A DNA stretch of 64,000 nt from Flagellimonas okinawensis (GTDB lineage: Bacteria; Bacteroidota; Bacteroidia; Flavobacteriales; Flavobacteriaceae), in NCBI RefSeq assembly GCF_029194005.1, contig NZ_JARFVA010000002.1, forward strand, positions 682,001 to 746,000, written 5' to 3'. Positions 35,612-44,250 of this stretch are shown here, in pieces. Every line of letters begins with the position of its first letter. The first letter of the stretch is position 1. The notes under the pieces are model-generated. The model did no database searches, had not been told where the DNA came from, and was given only the letters and a program-made list of their open reading frames with translations. The translations under genes and the position numbers were made by a program.

Positions 35612-37141
35612 TTAATGTTTAAAATGTCTAGTACCTGTCATCACCATGGCCAATCCATTTTCGTTGCAATAATCAATGCTCAATTGGTCTTTGATGGAGC
35701 CTCCTGGTTGAATCACACTTTTAATGCCAGCTTTATCCGCAATCTCCACACAATCAGGGAATGGGAAGAACGCATCGCTGGCCATAACGGCACCGTTCAA
35801 ATCAAAATCGAATGACTTTGCTTTGTGTATGGCTTGGTTCAATGCATCAACACGTGAAGTTTGACCAGTTCCGCTAGCGCACAATTGTTTGTTTTTGGCT
35901 AAAACAATGGTGTTACTTTTGGTGTGCTTGCACAATTTGGAGGCAAAAATCAAATCTTCGATTTCTTCTGGTGAAGCTTGTTTTTCTGTTACTGGAGTCA
36001 AATCTTCTTTGGAATCGGTTTTGGAATCTTTGTCCTGAACCAAGATGCCATTCAAACAAGTTCTGACCAAAGTTTCCGGTAATTCAATCTCGTTTTGAAT
36101 CAAAATGATTCTATTTTTCTTTCCTTTCAAGATTTCCAAAGCCTCATCGGAATAGCTTGGAGCAATAACCACTTCGCAGAACAAGTTGTGGATTTCCTCC
36201 GCAGTTGGTTTGTCGATTTCTACGTTGGAAATCAAAATACCGCCAAAAGCAGAAACAGGGTCACCTGCCAATGCATCTACATATGCTTGTTTAATGGTAC
36301 TGCGCGTGGCCAATCCACAGGCATTATTATGTTTTAAGATGGCAAAGGTTGGGTCATCATTTTTGAATTCCCCCATCAAGTTTACAGCGGCATCTACATC
36401 CAATAGGTTGTTGTACGATAGCTCCTTTCCATGAAGTTTTGAGAACATTGCCTCAAAATCACCAAAGAAGAACCCTTTTTGGTGTGGGTTTTCGCCGTAA
36501 CGTAATACCTGACCTTTGGTCTCGCTGATTTTTAATACAGTCTCTTCTTTTTCCTGGTTGAAGTAATTGAAGATAGCTGAATCGTAATGCGAGGAAACAT
36601 TGAACGCCTTGGTAGCAAAACGTTTGCGATCTTCCAAAGTCGTGGTTCCGTTTCCTTCGGTGATTACGTTCAAAAAGTCTTCGTAATCCTCCATGGACGA
36701 CACGCAAAGTACATCCTTGAAGTTTTTGGCAGCAGCCCTGATCAAGGAAATACCACCGATATCGATTTTCTCGATAATATCTTGTTCCGATGCGCCGCTG
36801 GCAACGGTTTTTTCAAAAGGATATAGGTCTACGATTACAATGTCCAACTGTGGAATATCAAATTCCGCCATTTGGGCAACGTCACTTTCATTGTCCTGTC
36901 TGTTCAAAATACCTCCAAAAACTTTGGGGTGCAAAGTCTTCACACGACCGCCCAAAATGGATGGGTAGCTGGTCACATCTTCAACAGGTACCACATCGAT
37001 ACCAAGGTCGCGGATAAATTTTTCGGTTCCTCCTGTAGAATAAAGAGTTACACCAAGTTCATCCAATTTTTTAACTATAGGTTCCAATCCGTCCTTATGA
37101 AAAACGGAAATTAATGCGGCGGAGGCTTTTTTAGCAGTCAT
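35612..37141 (-). CDS. purH: Bifunctional AICAR formyltransferase/IMP cyclohydrolase
   Basis: A 509-residue enzyme for the last two steps of IMP synthesis. The N-terminal MGS-like IMP cyclohydrolase domain (about 1-195) contains STGGTEKFIRDLG and GGRVKTLHPKVFGGIL; the C-terminal formyltransferase domain contains KHNNACGLA, DPVSAFGGILISN and IQPGGSIKDQ. It is placed first in the rod-shape operon, a common arrangement in Bacteroidota. A TACTTTTG -7 box lies 34 bases before the ATG. Confidence 0.96.
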   Translation of the reverse strand: MTAKKASAALISVFHKDGLEPIVKKLDELGVTLYSTGGTEKFIRDLGIDVVPVEDVTSYPSILGGRVKTLHPKVFGGILNRQDNESDVAQMAEFDIPQLDIVIVDLYPFEKTVASGASEQDIIEKIDIGGISLIRAAAKNFKDVLCVSSMEDYEDFLNVITEGNGTTTLEDRKRFATKAFNVSSHYDSAIFNYFNQEKEETVLKISETKGQVLRYGENPHQKGFFFGDFEAMFSKLHGKELSYNNLLDVDAAVNLMGEFKNDDPTFAILKHNNACGLATRSTIKQAYVDALAGDPVSAFGGILISNVEIDKPTAEEIHNLFCEVVIAPSYSDEALEILKGKKNRIILIQNEIELPETLVRTCLNGILVQDKDSKTDSKEDLTPVTEKQASPEEIEDLIFASKLCKHTKSNTIVLAKNKQLCASGTGQTSRVDALNQAIHKAKSFDFDLNGAVMASDAFFPFPDCVEIADKAGIKSVIQPGGSIKDQLSIDYCNENGLAMVMTGTRHFKH

Positions 37142-37174
37142 CTTCTCTGTCTTAGAATCAATTTATTAAGCGCA

Positions 37175-37182
37175 CAAAAGTA
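37175..37182 (-). promoter_or_regulatory. -7 promoter box for purH and the rod operon
   Basis: Reverse-strand TACTTTTG, a perfect TAnnTTTG match, 34 bases upstream of purH. No clear -33 TTG. Confidence 0.5.
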
Positions 37183-37234
37183 CTTTTTTTGAATCTAAAA
37201 AGCAGAACGGTTTATCAACAAAATATGAGAAGTT

Positions 37235-37687
37235 TTACAGAATTTTGGACACCTCGGCATTGATGAATTCCAAAAAGCGCTCATCTTCGGCGGTAAATGG
37301 GTCTGGAGTGTTGGAATCGATATCAATTTGACCCACATTTTCACCATTTATAAATAAGGGTACCACAATCTCTGCTTTTACGGTAATACTGCAAGCGATG
37401 TAGTTATCTTGGGCAGCCACATCAGGAACCACAAAGTTCTCATTGCTCATGGCAACCTGCCCACAAATGCCTTTTCCAAAAGGGATGATGGTATGATCGG
37501 TGGGTGCGCCGGCATAGGGTCCCAATTTCAGTTCTTCCTTGTCACCATTCTTAAAATAGAACCCAACCCAATCGTAATGATTCACATTACTGCGCAAAAG
37601 TTCACAGATTTCGCCCAAACGGGTATCAACGGATTTGGTTCCGTCTTTTACGATTTCAAGCACCTTGGGTTCCAATGATTTTAGCAT
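37235..37687 (-). CDS. GAF-domain protein, free methionine-(R)-sulfoxide reductase type
   Basis: A 150-residue single-domain GAF protein of the fRMsr family. Seen: YDWVGFYF, LGPYAGAPTDHTIIPFGKGICGQVA and the NYIACSITVKAEIVVPLF segment, which supplies the catalytic cysteine, with the resolving cysteine in GKGICG. The third cysteine of the E. coli enzyme (in the stretch between them) is missing, as in many members. It would reduce free methionine-R-sulfoxide via thioredoxin. The start is ATG 37687; a longer frame to 37738 adds a non-homologous extension. Confidence 0.82.
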   Translation of the reverse strand: MLKSLEPKVLEIVKDGTKSVDTRLGEICELLRSNVNHYDWVGFYFKNGDKEELKLGPYAGAPTDHTIIPFGKGICGQVAMSNENFVVPDVAAQDNYIACSITVKAEIVVPLFINGENVGQIDIDSNTPDPFTAEDERFLEFINAEVSKIL

Positions 37688-37805
37688 GAGGTAATTTTTT
37701 TGCAAATGTATTGAATAGTGGATTTGTTCGACAAACAAAAAGAAAGCTTACAGGCCAAAAACAGATAAAGTTCTGTTAAGCAAAACAATAAATGTTAATA
37801 TTTTG

Positions 37806-37813
37806 TAGTTTTG
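37806..37813 (+). promoter_or_regulatory. -7 promoter box immediately before the HYC_CC_PP gene
   Basis: TAGTTTTG is a perfect -7 element only seven bases before the ATG at 37821. If initiation occurs at the usual distance, the transcript would have almost no leader. Confidence 0.5.
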
Positions 37814-37820
37814 TAGTCGA

Positions 37821-38207
37821 ATGAAACAGTTTTTTCATCAAATACTATCCTCTTTAATGGCCCTATTGGTCTTGGCTTCCACGGTTTCGTGGACGGTTGA
37901 TAAGCATATTTGTATGGGCCGTGTGATGGATATTTCCCTTTTTGCCCATGCTGATGATTGCGGTATGGATATGGATATGGAAAAATCCTGTTGTGATGAT
38001 GAATCTTTCACTGTTCAAGGTCAGGATGACCTAAAAATCTCTTTTGAGAACTTCGATTTGGACCAACAAATCTTTTTGGTAAGCTTTGTCCAAACCTATT
38101 TTCATCTTTTTGAAATTGATTCCGAAGAACCTACTACTTTCAGTGAGTACAACCCGCCACCATTGATACGTGACGTGCAGGTTCTTGACCAGACTTTCCT
38201 TATTTGA
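37821..38207 (+). CDS. HYC_CC_PP family secreted protein
   Basis: A 128-residue exported protein of the small Bacteroidota family named for its motifs: here HIC after VSWTVDK, the pair CC in EKSCCDDE, and PP in YNPPPLIRD. Signal segment FHQILSSLMALLVLAS. There are four Cys and a Met/Asp-rich stretch (CGMDMDMEKSCC) that could bind a soft metal; that function is inferred, not shown. It stands directly in front of the copper efflux genes and is probably the first gene of that cluster, separated from cusA by 93 bases with a weak hairpin (GCGT...ACGC, 38252-38263). Confidence 0.75.
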   Translation: MKQFFHQILSSLMALLVLASTVSWTVDKHICMGRVMDISLFAHADDCGMDMDMEKSCCDDESFTVQGQDDLKISFENFDLDQQIFLVSFVQTYFHLFEIDSEEPTTFSEYNPPPLIRDVQVLDQTFLI

Positions 38208-38300
38208 TTTAAGCATTGATTGAATTTTCCCGACCCGATTGGTTGGGCAGTTGCGTTTATACGCGTTTTTGTGTCGATCTAATGTTTAAATCAAAGCTTT

Positions 38301-41300
38301 ATGCTGAACAAAAGCATCAAATTCTTAATAGAGAACAAATTGGTAGCCGTGTTGCTCCTGCTGGTTTTTATGGCTTGGGGTATCGTAAGCACACCTTTTA
38401 ATTGGGATATGGGGGGTGTTTTGCCTAGTAATCCGGTTGCAGTGGATGCCATACCTGATATTGGCGAGAACCAACAGATTGTTTTTACCAAATGGCCCGG
38501 TCGTTCTCCTCAGGATATCGAAGATCAAATAACTTATCCATTGACCACTTCCTTATTGGGTATCCCAGGGGTCAAGACCATTCGTAGTTCGTCTATGTTC
38601 GGTTTTTCGAGTATCTACATCATTTTTGAAGAAGATGTGGAATTCTACTGGAGTCGAAGCCGAATACTTGAAAAACTCAATTCGCTTCCAAACAACCTAT
38701 TGCCTGATGGTGTAAATCCAGCTTTGGGACCCGATGCCACTGCTTTGGGCCAGATTTTCTGGTACACCTTGGAAGGTCGCGATAAAGATGGAAATGTCAC
38801 TGGGGGATGGGATTTGCAAGAGCTTCGTAGTGTGCAGGATTACTATGTAAAATACGCATTGTCATCCGCAGCGGGCGTGTCCGAGGTAGCATCTATTGGA
38901 GGATTTGTACAAGAATACCAAATAGATGTAGATCCCGAACTGATGAAGCAGTACAATGTTGGGTTGAATCAAGTTGTAAAAGCTGTAAAGCAAAGTAATC
39001 GGGATATTGGTGCGCAAACCCTGGAGATCAATAAAGCGGAGTATTTGGTTCGTGGGTTGGGTTACATCAAATCTTTGGACGACATAAAAAATGCCGTAGT
39101 TACAGTAACTGATTATACCTCTATTCGCGTTCAGGATGTGGCCCGAGTTTCTTTGGGACCAGCTGTTCGTCGCGGGATTCTGGACAAGGAAGGTGCCGAA
39201 GTGGTTGGAGGTGTGGTCGTGGCCCGTTATGGTGCCAATCCATTGGAAGTCATCAATAACGTAAAAGAACAAATAAATGAGTTGAGCGCAGGGCTTCCTT
39301 CCAAAGTTTTGAAAGATGGAACCACTTCGCAACTCACCATTGTTCCTTTTTATGATAGAACAGAACTTATCCAAGAAACGTTGGGAACGCTCAACGAAGC
39401 TTTGACCCTTGAAATCCTCATTACCATTTTAGTGATTGTGGTCATGGTGTTCAACCTTAGGGCTTCAGTTTTGATTTCCGGCCTGTTGCCCGTGGCCGTT
39501 CTCATGGTGTTTATCGCCATGAAAATGTTTGGTGTAGATGCCAATATTGTTGCGCTATCAGGTATAGCGATTGCCATAGGAACCATGGTCGATGTCGGGG
39601 TGATTCTCTCCGAAAATATCATCCGTCACATGGATGAAAACGATAAAAATTTATCTACGAATGAGGTAGTGTACAACGCGACCTCCGAAGTTTCAGGTGC
39701 CATTTTAACCGCAGTATTAACGACCATCATTAGTTTCATTCCAGTGTTTAACATGGTTGGTGCCGAAGGAAAACTCTTCAGGCCCTTGGCCTTTACCAAA
39801 ACCATGGCATTGACGGCATCCATTATCGTAGCCCTGTTTTTGATTCCACCTTTTGCCGCCATCATTTTTAGAAAGAAAAGTTCCAATCAAACCATCAAAT
39901 ACATTTGGAGTGGGCTTTTGATTGCTTTGGGATTAATTGCCATCGCTTTTGGATATTGGTTGGGATTAGCCTTGATTGCTTTTGGTGCTACAGGAATCCT
40001 CAAATTGAGAGAGGTTATTGATGAAAAGAAAGCGGGAATGTTCAATGTGGGTATCTGCGTTGCAACTATTGTTTTCTTATTGGCCACGTATTGGAGACCT
40101 TTGGGCTTTGATCGTAGTATTGGCATTAACTTGCTCTTTGTTGGGTTGATTTGTGGTGTGTTATTGGGAGTGTTTTATCTCTTCAGACAATACTATAGTC
40201 GTATTCTGACCTGGGCTTTGGAAAATAAATTGATGTTCCTGTCCATTCCGACCGTCATTGTTGTTTTCGGATTCTTGATTATGCGAAATACAGGTCAAGA
40301 GTTTATGCCTTCCTTAAATGAAGGTTCTTTCCTCTTGATGCCTACTTCTTTACCTCATGCTGGAGTTGAAGAAAACAAACGGGTCTTGCAACAGTTGGAT
40401 ATGGCCGTTGCTACTATTCCGGAAATCCAAACCGTAGTTGGGAAAGCTGGAAGAACAGAATCAGCTTTGGATCCAGCACCACTTTCCATGTACGAGAATA
40501 TTATTCAATACAGGTCGGAATATCAAAAAAATGAAGCGGGTAGTCCACAGCGATTTAAGGTCAATGCTGATGGTTATTTTGAATTGAGCAATGGAAAAGT
40601 GCTGGCCAATCCAAATTTGGAGGTAAGTAATGAACAGAATTATGCCGAAAACCATGTCAGCGAACCATTGCGAATCGATAGAGACCTTTTGATTCCAGAT
40701 GATGATGGGGAATATTTCCGAAACTGGCGTCCCGAAATCGAGAAACCGGACGATATCTGGAATGAAATTGTGAAAGTTACGAAACTACCTGGAGTTACCT
40801 CGGCTCCCAAACTGCAACCCATCGAAACGCGGTTGGTGATGCTTCAAACTGGGATGCGTGCCCCTATGGGAATTAAAGTGAAAGGTCAGGATTTAAAGGA
40901 AATTGAAAACTTCGGACTTCAACTGGAACCTATTCTAAAAGAAGCTACTGGGGTTAAGGATGAAGCTGTTTTTGCAGACCGAATCGTTGGAAAGCCGTAT
41001 CTCCTTATCGATATTGATCGCGAAAAACTCGTTCGATACGGTCTTGTTATCGAAGATGTACAGCAAATCTTGGAGGTTGCCCTTGGTGGGATGACGTTGA
41101 CTCAAACTGTGGAAGGAAGGGAACGTTATGGTGTTCGGGTTCGTTACCCAAGAGAACTTCGGGAAAATCCCACAGATATCGGGAACATTTATGTTCCTGT
41201 ACAAAAAGGCAGTCCTGTTCCTTTGAGTGAGTTGGTAACCGTCCGATACGAGCAAGGACCACAAGTCATTAAAAGTGAGGATACTTTTTTGGTGGGCTAT

Positions 41301-42041
41301 GTGCTGTTTGATAAGCAAGATGGTTATGCTGAAGTGGATGTCGTTGAAAATGCCCAAGCCAAGATTTTGGAAAAGATAGAAAGTGGGGAATTGACGGTGC
41401 CTAAAGGCATCAGTTATCAGTTTACGGGTTCCTATGAAAACCAATTGAGAGCAAAGAAAACCCTGTCTGTAGTGGTCCCATTGGCATTGTTGATCATATT
41501 CTTGATTCTTTACTTCCAGTTTAGGTCGGTTGCTACATCCTTGATGGTCTTTTCAGGGATTATGGTGGCATTTGCCGGTGGATTTTTAATGATTTGGTTC
41601 TATGGCCAGGATTGGTTCCTCAACTTCAGTTTTATGGGTGAAAATCTACGCGACCTTTTCCAAATGCATACCATCAACTTGAGTGTGGCCGTTTGGGTTG
41701 GATTTATCGCTCTTTTCGGTATTGCTACGGATGATGGGGTGGTGATGGCCACGTATCTAACCCAGACTTTTGATAAGAACAAACCAGAAAGCCTGAAGGG
41801 AATTCGTGCTTCGGTATTGGAAGCAGGTGAAAAACGAATCAGACCGTGTTTAATGACTACCGCTACCACCATTTTGGCACTGTTGCCCGTCCTTACCAGT
41901 ACAGGAAGGGGAAGCGACATTATGATACCCATGGCCATTCCAAGTTTTGGGGGCATGCTGATCGCATTGATTACATTGTTTGTGGTGCCTGTGCTCTACA
42001 GCTGGAAAAGTGAATTGCAACTTAAAATGCAAAACCGATGA
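38301..42041 (+). CDS. cusA: CusA-type Cu(I)/Ag(I) efflux RND pump
   Basis: A 1246-residue heavy-metal efflux RND transporter, the inner-membrane proton-driven pump of a CusCBA-like complex. The three methionines that ferry Cu(I)/Ag(I) in E. coli CusA are matched by Met680 (LLMPTS), Met730 (APLSMYENI) and Met847 (RLVMLQTGM), so monovalent copper/silver is favoured over zinc or cobalt. It is about 200 residues longer than E. coli CusA: about 110 extra residues with roughly four hydrophobic helices lie after the sixth core helix (near 540-640) and about 68 extra between the second and third Met. The stop overlaps the next start (ATGA). Confidence 0.93.
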   Translation: MLNKSIKFLIENKLVAVLLLLVFMAWGIVSTPFNWDMGGVLPSNPVAVDAIPDIGENQQIVFTKWPGRSPQDIEDQITYPLTTSLLGIPGVKTIRSSSMFGFSSIYIIFEEDVEFYWSRSRILEKLNSLPNNLLPDGVNPALGPDATALGQIFWYTLEGRDKDGNVTGGWDLQELRSVQDYYVKYALSSAAGVSEVASIGGFVQEYQIDVDPELMKQYNVGLNQVVKAVKQSNRDIGAQTLEINKAEYLVRGLGYIKSLDDIKNAVVTVTDYTSIRVQDVARVSLGPAVRRGILDKEGAEVVGGVVVARYGANPLEVINNVKEQINELSAGLPSKVLKDGTTSQLTIVPFYDRTELIQETLGTLNEALTLEILITILVIVVMVFNLRASVLISGLLPVAVLMVFIAMKMFGVDANIVALSGIAIAIGTMVDVGVILSENIIRHMDENDKNLSTNEVVYNATSEVSGAILTAVLTTIISFIPVFNMVGAEGKLFRPLAFTKTMALTASIIVALFLIPPFAAIIFRKKSSNQTIKYIWSGLLIALGLIAIAFGYWLGLALIAFGATGILKLREVIDEKKAGMFNVGICVATIVFLLATYWRPLGFDRSIGINLLFVGLICGVLLGVFYLFRQYYSRILTWALENKLMFLSIPTVIVVFGFLIMRNTGQEFMPSLNEGSFLLMPTSLPHAGVEENKRVLQQLDMAVATIPEIQTVVGKAGRTESALDPAPLSMYENIIQYRSEYQKNEAGSPQRFKVNADGYFELSNGKVLANPNLEVSNEQNYAENHVSEPLRIDRDLLIPDDDGEYFRNWRPEIEKPDDIWNEIVKVTKLPGVTSAPKLQPIETRLVMLQTGMRAPMGIKVKGQDLKEIENFGLQLEPILKEATGVKDEAVFADRIVGKPYLLIDIDREKLVRYGLVIEDVQQILEVALGGMTLTQTVEGRERYGVRVRYPRELRENPTDIGNIYVPVQKGSPVPLSELVTVRYEQGPQVIKSEDTFLVGYVLFDKQDGYAEVDVVENAQAKILEKIESGELTVPKGISYQFTGSYENQLRAKKTLSVVVPLALLIIFLILYFQFRSVATSLMVFSGIMVAFAGGFLMIWFYGQDWFLNFSFMGENLRDLFQMHTINLSVAVWVGFIALFGIATDDGVVMATYLTQTFDKNKPESLKGIRASVLEAGEKRIRPCLMTTATTILALLPVLTSTGRGSDIMIPMAIPSFGGMLIALITLFVVPVLYSWKSELQLKMQNR

Positions 42042-43258
42042 GAACAAGATTGATATATATAGTTTTTCTGCTTTTTGCTATGGGCTTAAATGCACAGTCC
42101 TTGGAAAGCTATCTTCAGCAAGCGGAATTGAACAGCCCAATGATTCAGGCTTTGGAATTACGCTATAATATTGCCAAGGAAAAAGTGAAGGAGGTAAACA
42201 CATTGCCCAACACTACGATTGGAGCTGGGTATTTTGTGAGCGAACCAGAGACGAGAACAGGGGCACAACGAGCCAAGTTTTCAGTGTCGCAGATGTTGCC
42301 TTGGTTTGGAACCATTACAGCCCGTGAAAATTATGCCAGTTCCATGGCAGAGACCGAATATGCTGAAATTGTGATTGCCAAGCGAAAATTGGCCCTTTCC
42401 GTAGCGCAATCGTATTACAAGCTTTACGGAATTCAAGCCAAACAAAAGGTGCTTCAGGAAAACATGCAATTGCTTAAAACCTACGAAACTTTGGCCCTGA
42501 CCTCCGTGGAAGTGGGAAAAGCTTCGGCTGTGGATGTGTTGAAACTTCAAATTCGACAAAACGAATTGCAGCAACAGAAAGAGGTGTTGGAACAATCCTA
42601 TATCGCAGAACAGGCCGTTTTTAATAATCTGTTGAACCGTGATGAAAGTATTTCCGTTGAAGTGGTAGATGATATGGATGTTCCCGAGAACGACCCCATT
42701 CTCAATAAAGAGGATTTGAGCCTTAATCCCGAATTGTTGAAATACGATCAGTTATATGAATCGGTTACTCAATCGGAGCTGCTTAATCAAAAAGAAAACG
42801 CCCCTACCTTTGGGATTGGACTTGATTACATTCCTGTCTCGGAACGGGATGATATGGTTTTTAGCGATAACGGGAAGGATATTGTAATGCCCATGGTCAC
42901 TTTTTCAGTGCCTATTTTCAACAATAAGTTTAGATCTGTTTCCAAGCAAAACGAGCTTCGTCAAAAGGAAATTGAACTTCAAAAAGAGGAGCGCTTGAAT
43001 GTTTTGGAAAATGCCTATGCCAATGCTATTTCGCAAAGGAACCAGGCGAGAATAGCGCATCAAACCCAAACAAAGAATTTAAAACAGGCCAAGGATGCCG
43101 AAGAAATCCTGATCAAGAATTATGAAACGGGAACTATTGACTTTAATGATGTCTTGGATATTCAGGAGTTACAGTTAAAGTTCCAGACGAATCAAATACA
43201 ATCCGTGCAGTTGTATTACCTACAATCTGCTATCATCAATTATTTAATAAATAAGTAA
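42038..43258 (+). CDS. TolC-family outer-membrane channel (CusC-like)
   Basis: A 406-residue outer-membrane efflux protein with a signal peptide ending GLNAQS and two repeats of long helical hairpins (LESYLQQAELNSPMIQALEL; YETGTIDFNDVLDIQELQLK) typical of TolC trimers. It gives the exit duct of the copper efflux complex. Shorter than CusC, as usual in Bacteroidota. Four-base overlap (ATGA) with cusA. The adaptor is encoded at the far end of the cluster. Confidence 0.9.
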   Translation: MRTRLIYIVFLLFAMGLNAQSLESYLQQAELNSPMIQALELRYNIAKEKVKEVNTLPNTTIGAGYFVSEPETRTGAQRAKFSVSQMLPWFGTITARENYASSMAETEYAEIVIAKRKLALSVAQSYYKLYGIQAKQKVLQENMQLLKTYETLALTSVEVGKASAVDVLKLQIRQNELQQQKEVLEQSYIAEQAVFNNLLNRDESISVEVVDDMDVPENDPILNKEDLSLNPELLKYDQLYESVTQSELLNQKENAPTFGIGLDYIPVSERDDMVFSDNGKDIVMPMVTFSVPIFNNKFRSVSKQNELRQKEIELQKEERLNVLENAYANAISQRNQARIAHQTQTKNLKQAKDAEEILIKNYETGTIDFNDVLDIQELQLKFQTNQIQSVQLYYLQSAIINYLINK

Positions 43259-43273
43259 ATTAATTTTATCAAA

Positions 43274-43609
43274 ATGAGAACAAACATTAAAACTATTATC
43301 GGAATCGCATTCGCTTCAGTTTTGGTACTTACCGTATCGTGCAAAGGGAAAACAGAGGAAGCAAAGGAAACTTCAACTGAAGCGACCATGGAACATGAAG
43401 GTCGCGATATGGATAATATGGACCATGAAGGACATGATATGGACAACATGGAAACCGCAGATAAACAAGGTAAGGAGTACACTTCCAAATATGTTTGCCC
43501 AATGCACTGCGAAGGTAGTGGTAGTGATGAAGAAGGGAAATGTCCAGTTTGTGGTATGACCTACGTTTTGAACGAGGACTTTCAAATGGAAGATCACGAA
43601 CAACATTAA
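43274..43609 (+). CDS. Heavy-metal-binding-domain lipoprotein
   Basis: A 111-residue lipoprotein (lipobox LTVSC). The mature part starts with a Met/His/Asp-rich linker containing two copies of a ten-residue repeat (EHEGRDMDNM, DHEGHDMDNM) and ends with one heavy-metal-binding domain, CPMHCEGSGSDEEGKCPVCGM. This motif recurs in the CopA and CusB proteins of the same cluster. It likely serves as a periplasmic or outer-membrane copper carrier, analogous to CusF in role though not in fold. It starts 15 bases after the TolC gene. Confidence 0.8.
   Translation: MRTNIKTIIGIAFASVLVLTVSCKGKTEEAKETSTEATMEHEGRDMDNMDHEGHDMDNMETADKQGKEYTSKYVCPMHCEGSGSDEEGKCPVCGMTYVLNEDFQMEDHEQH
43391..43450 (+). repeat. 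Two 30-bp tandem coding repeats, Met/His-rich
   Basis: Units 43391-43420 and 43421-43450 are nearly identical and encode EHEGRDMDNM and DHEGHDMDNM in the metal-binding lipoprotein. In-frame repeat number could vary between strains. Confidence 0.7.
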
Positions 43610-43632
43610 TTAGAAATTCATTTGTACCGAAG

Positions 43633-44184
43633 ATGCGCATTAAAGTAAAAAATATGGTTTGCGATAGATGCAAAGCAGTCCTAAAACAAGAGTTTGGGAA
43701 GGCTGATATCGAAGTGGTGCAAATGGACTTGGGAGAAATTCAGTTTGCTGAAAATGCCCAAATACAAATGGAACGTATTCGGGAGATTTTGGTCAAAAAT
43801 GGTTTTGAATTAATAGAAGGTTTGAATGACAGCTACATTGCTGATATTAAAAAATACTTGCTCAATGCCTTGAATGATGATTTGCACCAGAATCTCTCGA
43901 AATACCTTTCAGAAAAAATGAACAAAGATTATTCGTCGCTCAGTAAAATGTTCAGTGCCAAAGAAGGGCTGACTATTGAAAAATATTTCATCCTTTTAAA
44001 GGTTGAAAGGGTTAAGGAAGAAATCCAAATGGAGACGAAAACATTTTCGGAAATCGCTTATGATTTGAACTATAAAAGTAGCAGCCATTTGGCCAAACAA
44101 TTTAAATCGATAACAGGGATGTCGATGAGCGACTATCGAAAAGTACAAGATTGGAATCGGAAGCCTTTGGATGAAATTGTATAA
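43633..44184 (+). CDS. AraC-family regulator with N-terminal HMA-like copper domain
   Basis: A 183-residue protein. Residues 1-65 look like a heavy-metal-associated domain: MRIKVKNMVCDRCKAVLKQEF with the CxxC pair Cys10/Cys13, then VQMDLGEIQF and a second helix REILVKNGFELIEG. The C-terminal part is an AraC DNA-binding domain (SAKEGLTIEKYFILLKVER; FSEIAYDLNYKSSSHLAKQFK). Metal binding in the first domain could control DNA binding by the second, making a one-component copper sensor for this cluster; this is inference from domains and position. The ATG at 43633 begins the HMA segment; an upstream start would overlap the lipoprotein gene and add unrelated sequence. Confidence 0.82.
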   Translation: MRIKVKNMVCDRCKAVLKQEFGKADIEVVQMDLGEIQFAENAQIQMERIREILVKNGFELIEGLNDSYIADIKKYLLNALNDDLHQNLSKYLSEKMNKDYSSLSKMFSAKEGLTIEKYFILLKVERVKEEIQMETKTFSEIAYDLNYKSSSHLAKQFKSITGMSMSDYRKVQDWNRKPLDEIV

Positions 44185-44226
44185 AAGACATCCAGAATTG
44201 TAAAAAGCTTCCAACTGGTGTTCAGC

Positions 44227-44234
44227 TAGTTTTG
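44227..44234 (+). promoter_or_regulatory. -7 promoter box before copA
   Basis: TAGTTTTG is a perfect TAnnTTTG match 17 bases before the copA ATG. The nearest upstream TTG (44198-44200) is 26 bases away, longer than normal, which would suit activation by a regulator such as the HMA-AraC protein encoded just upstream. Confidence 0.5.
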
Positions 44235-44250
44235 AATAAAAACAAACAAG

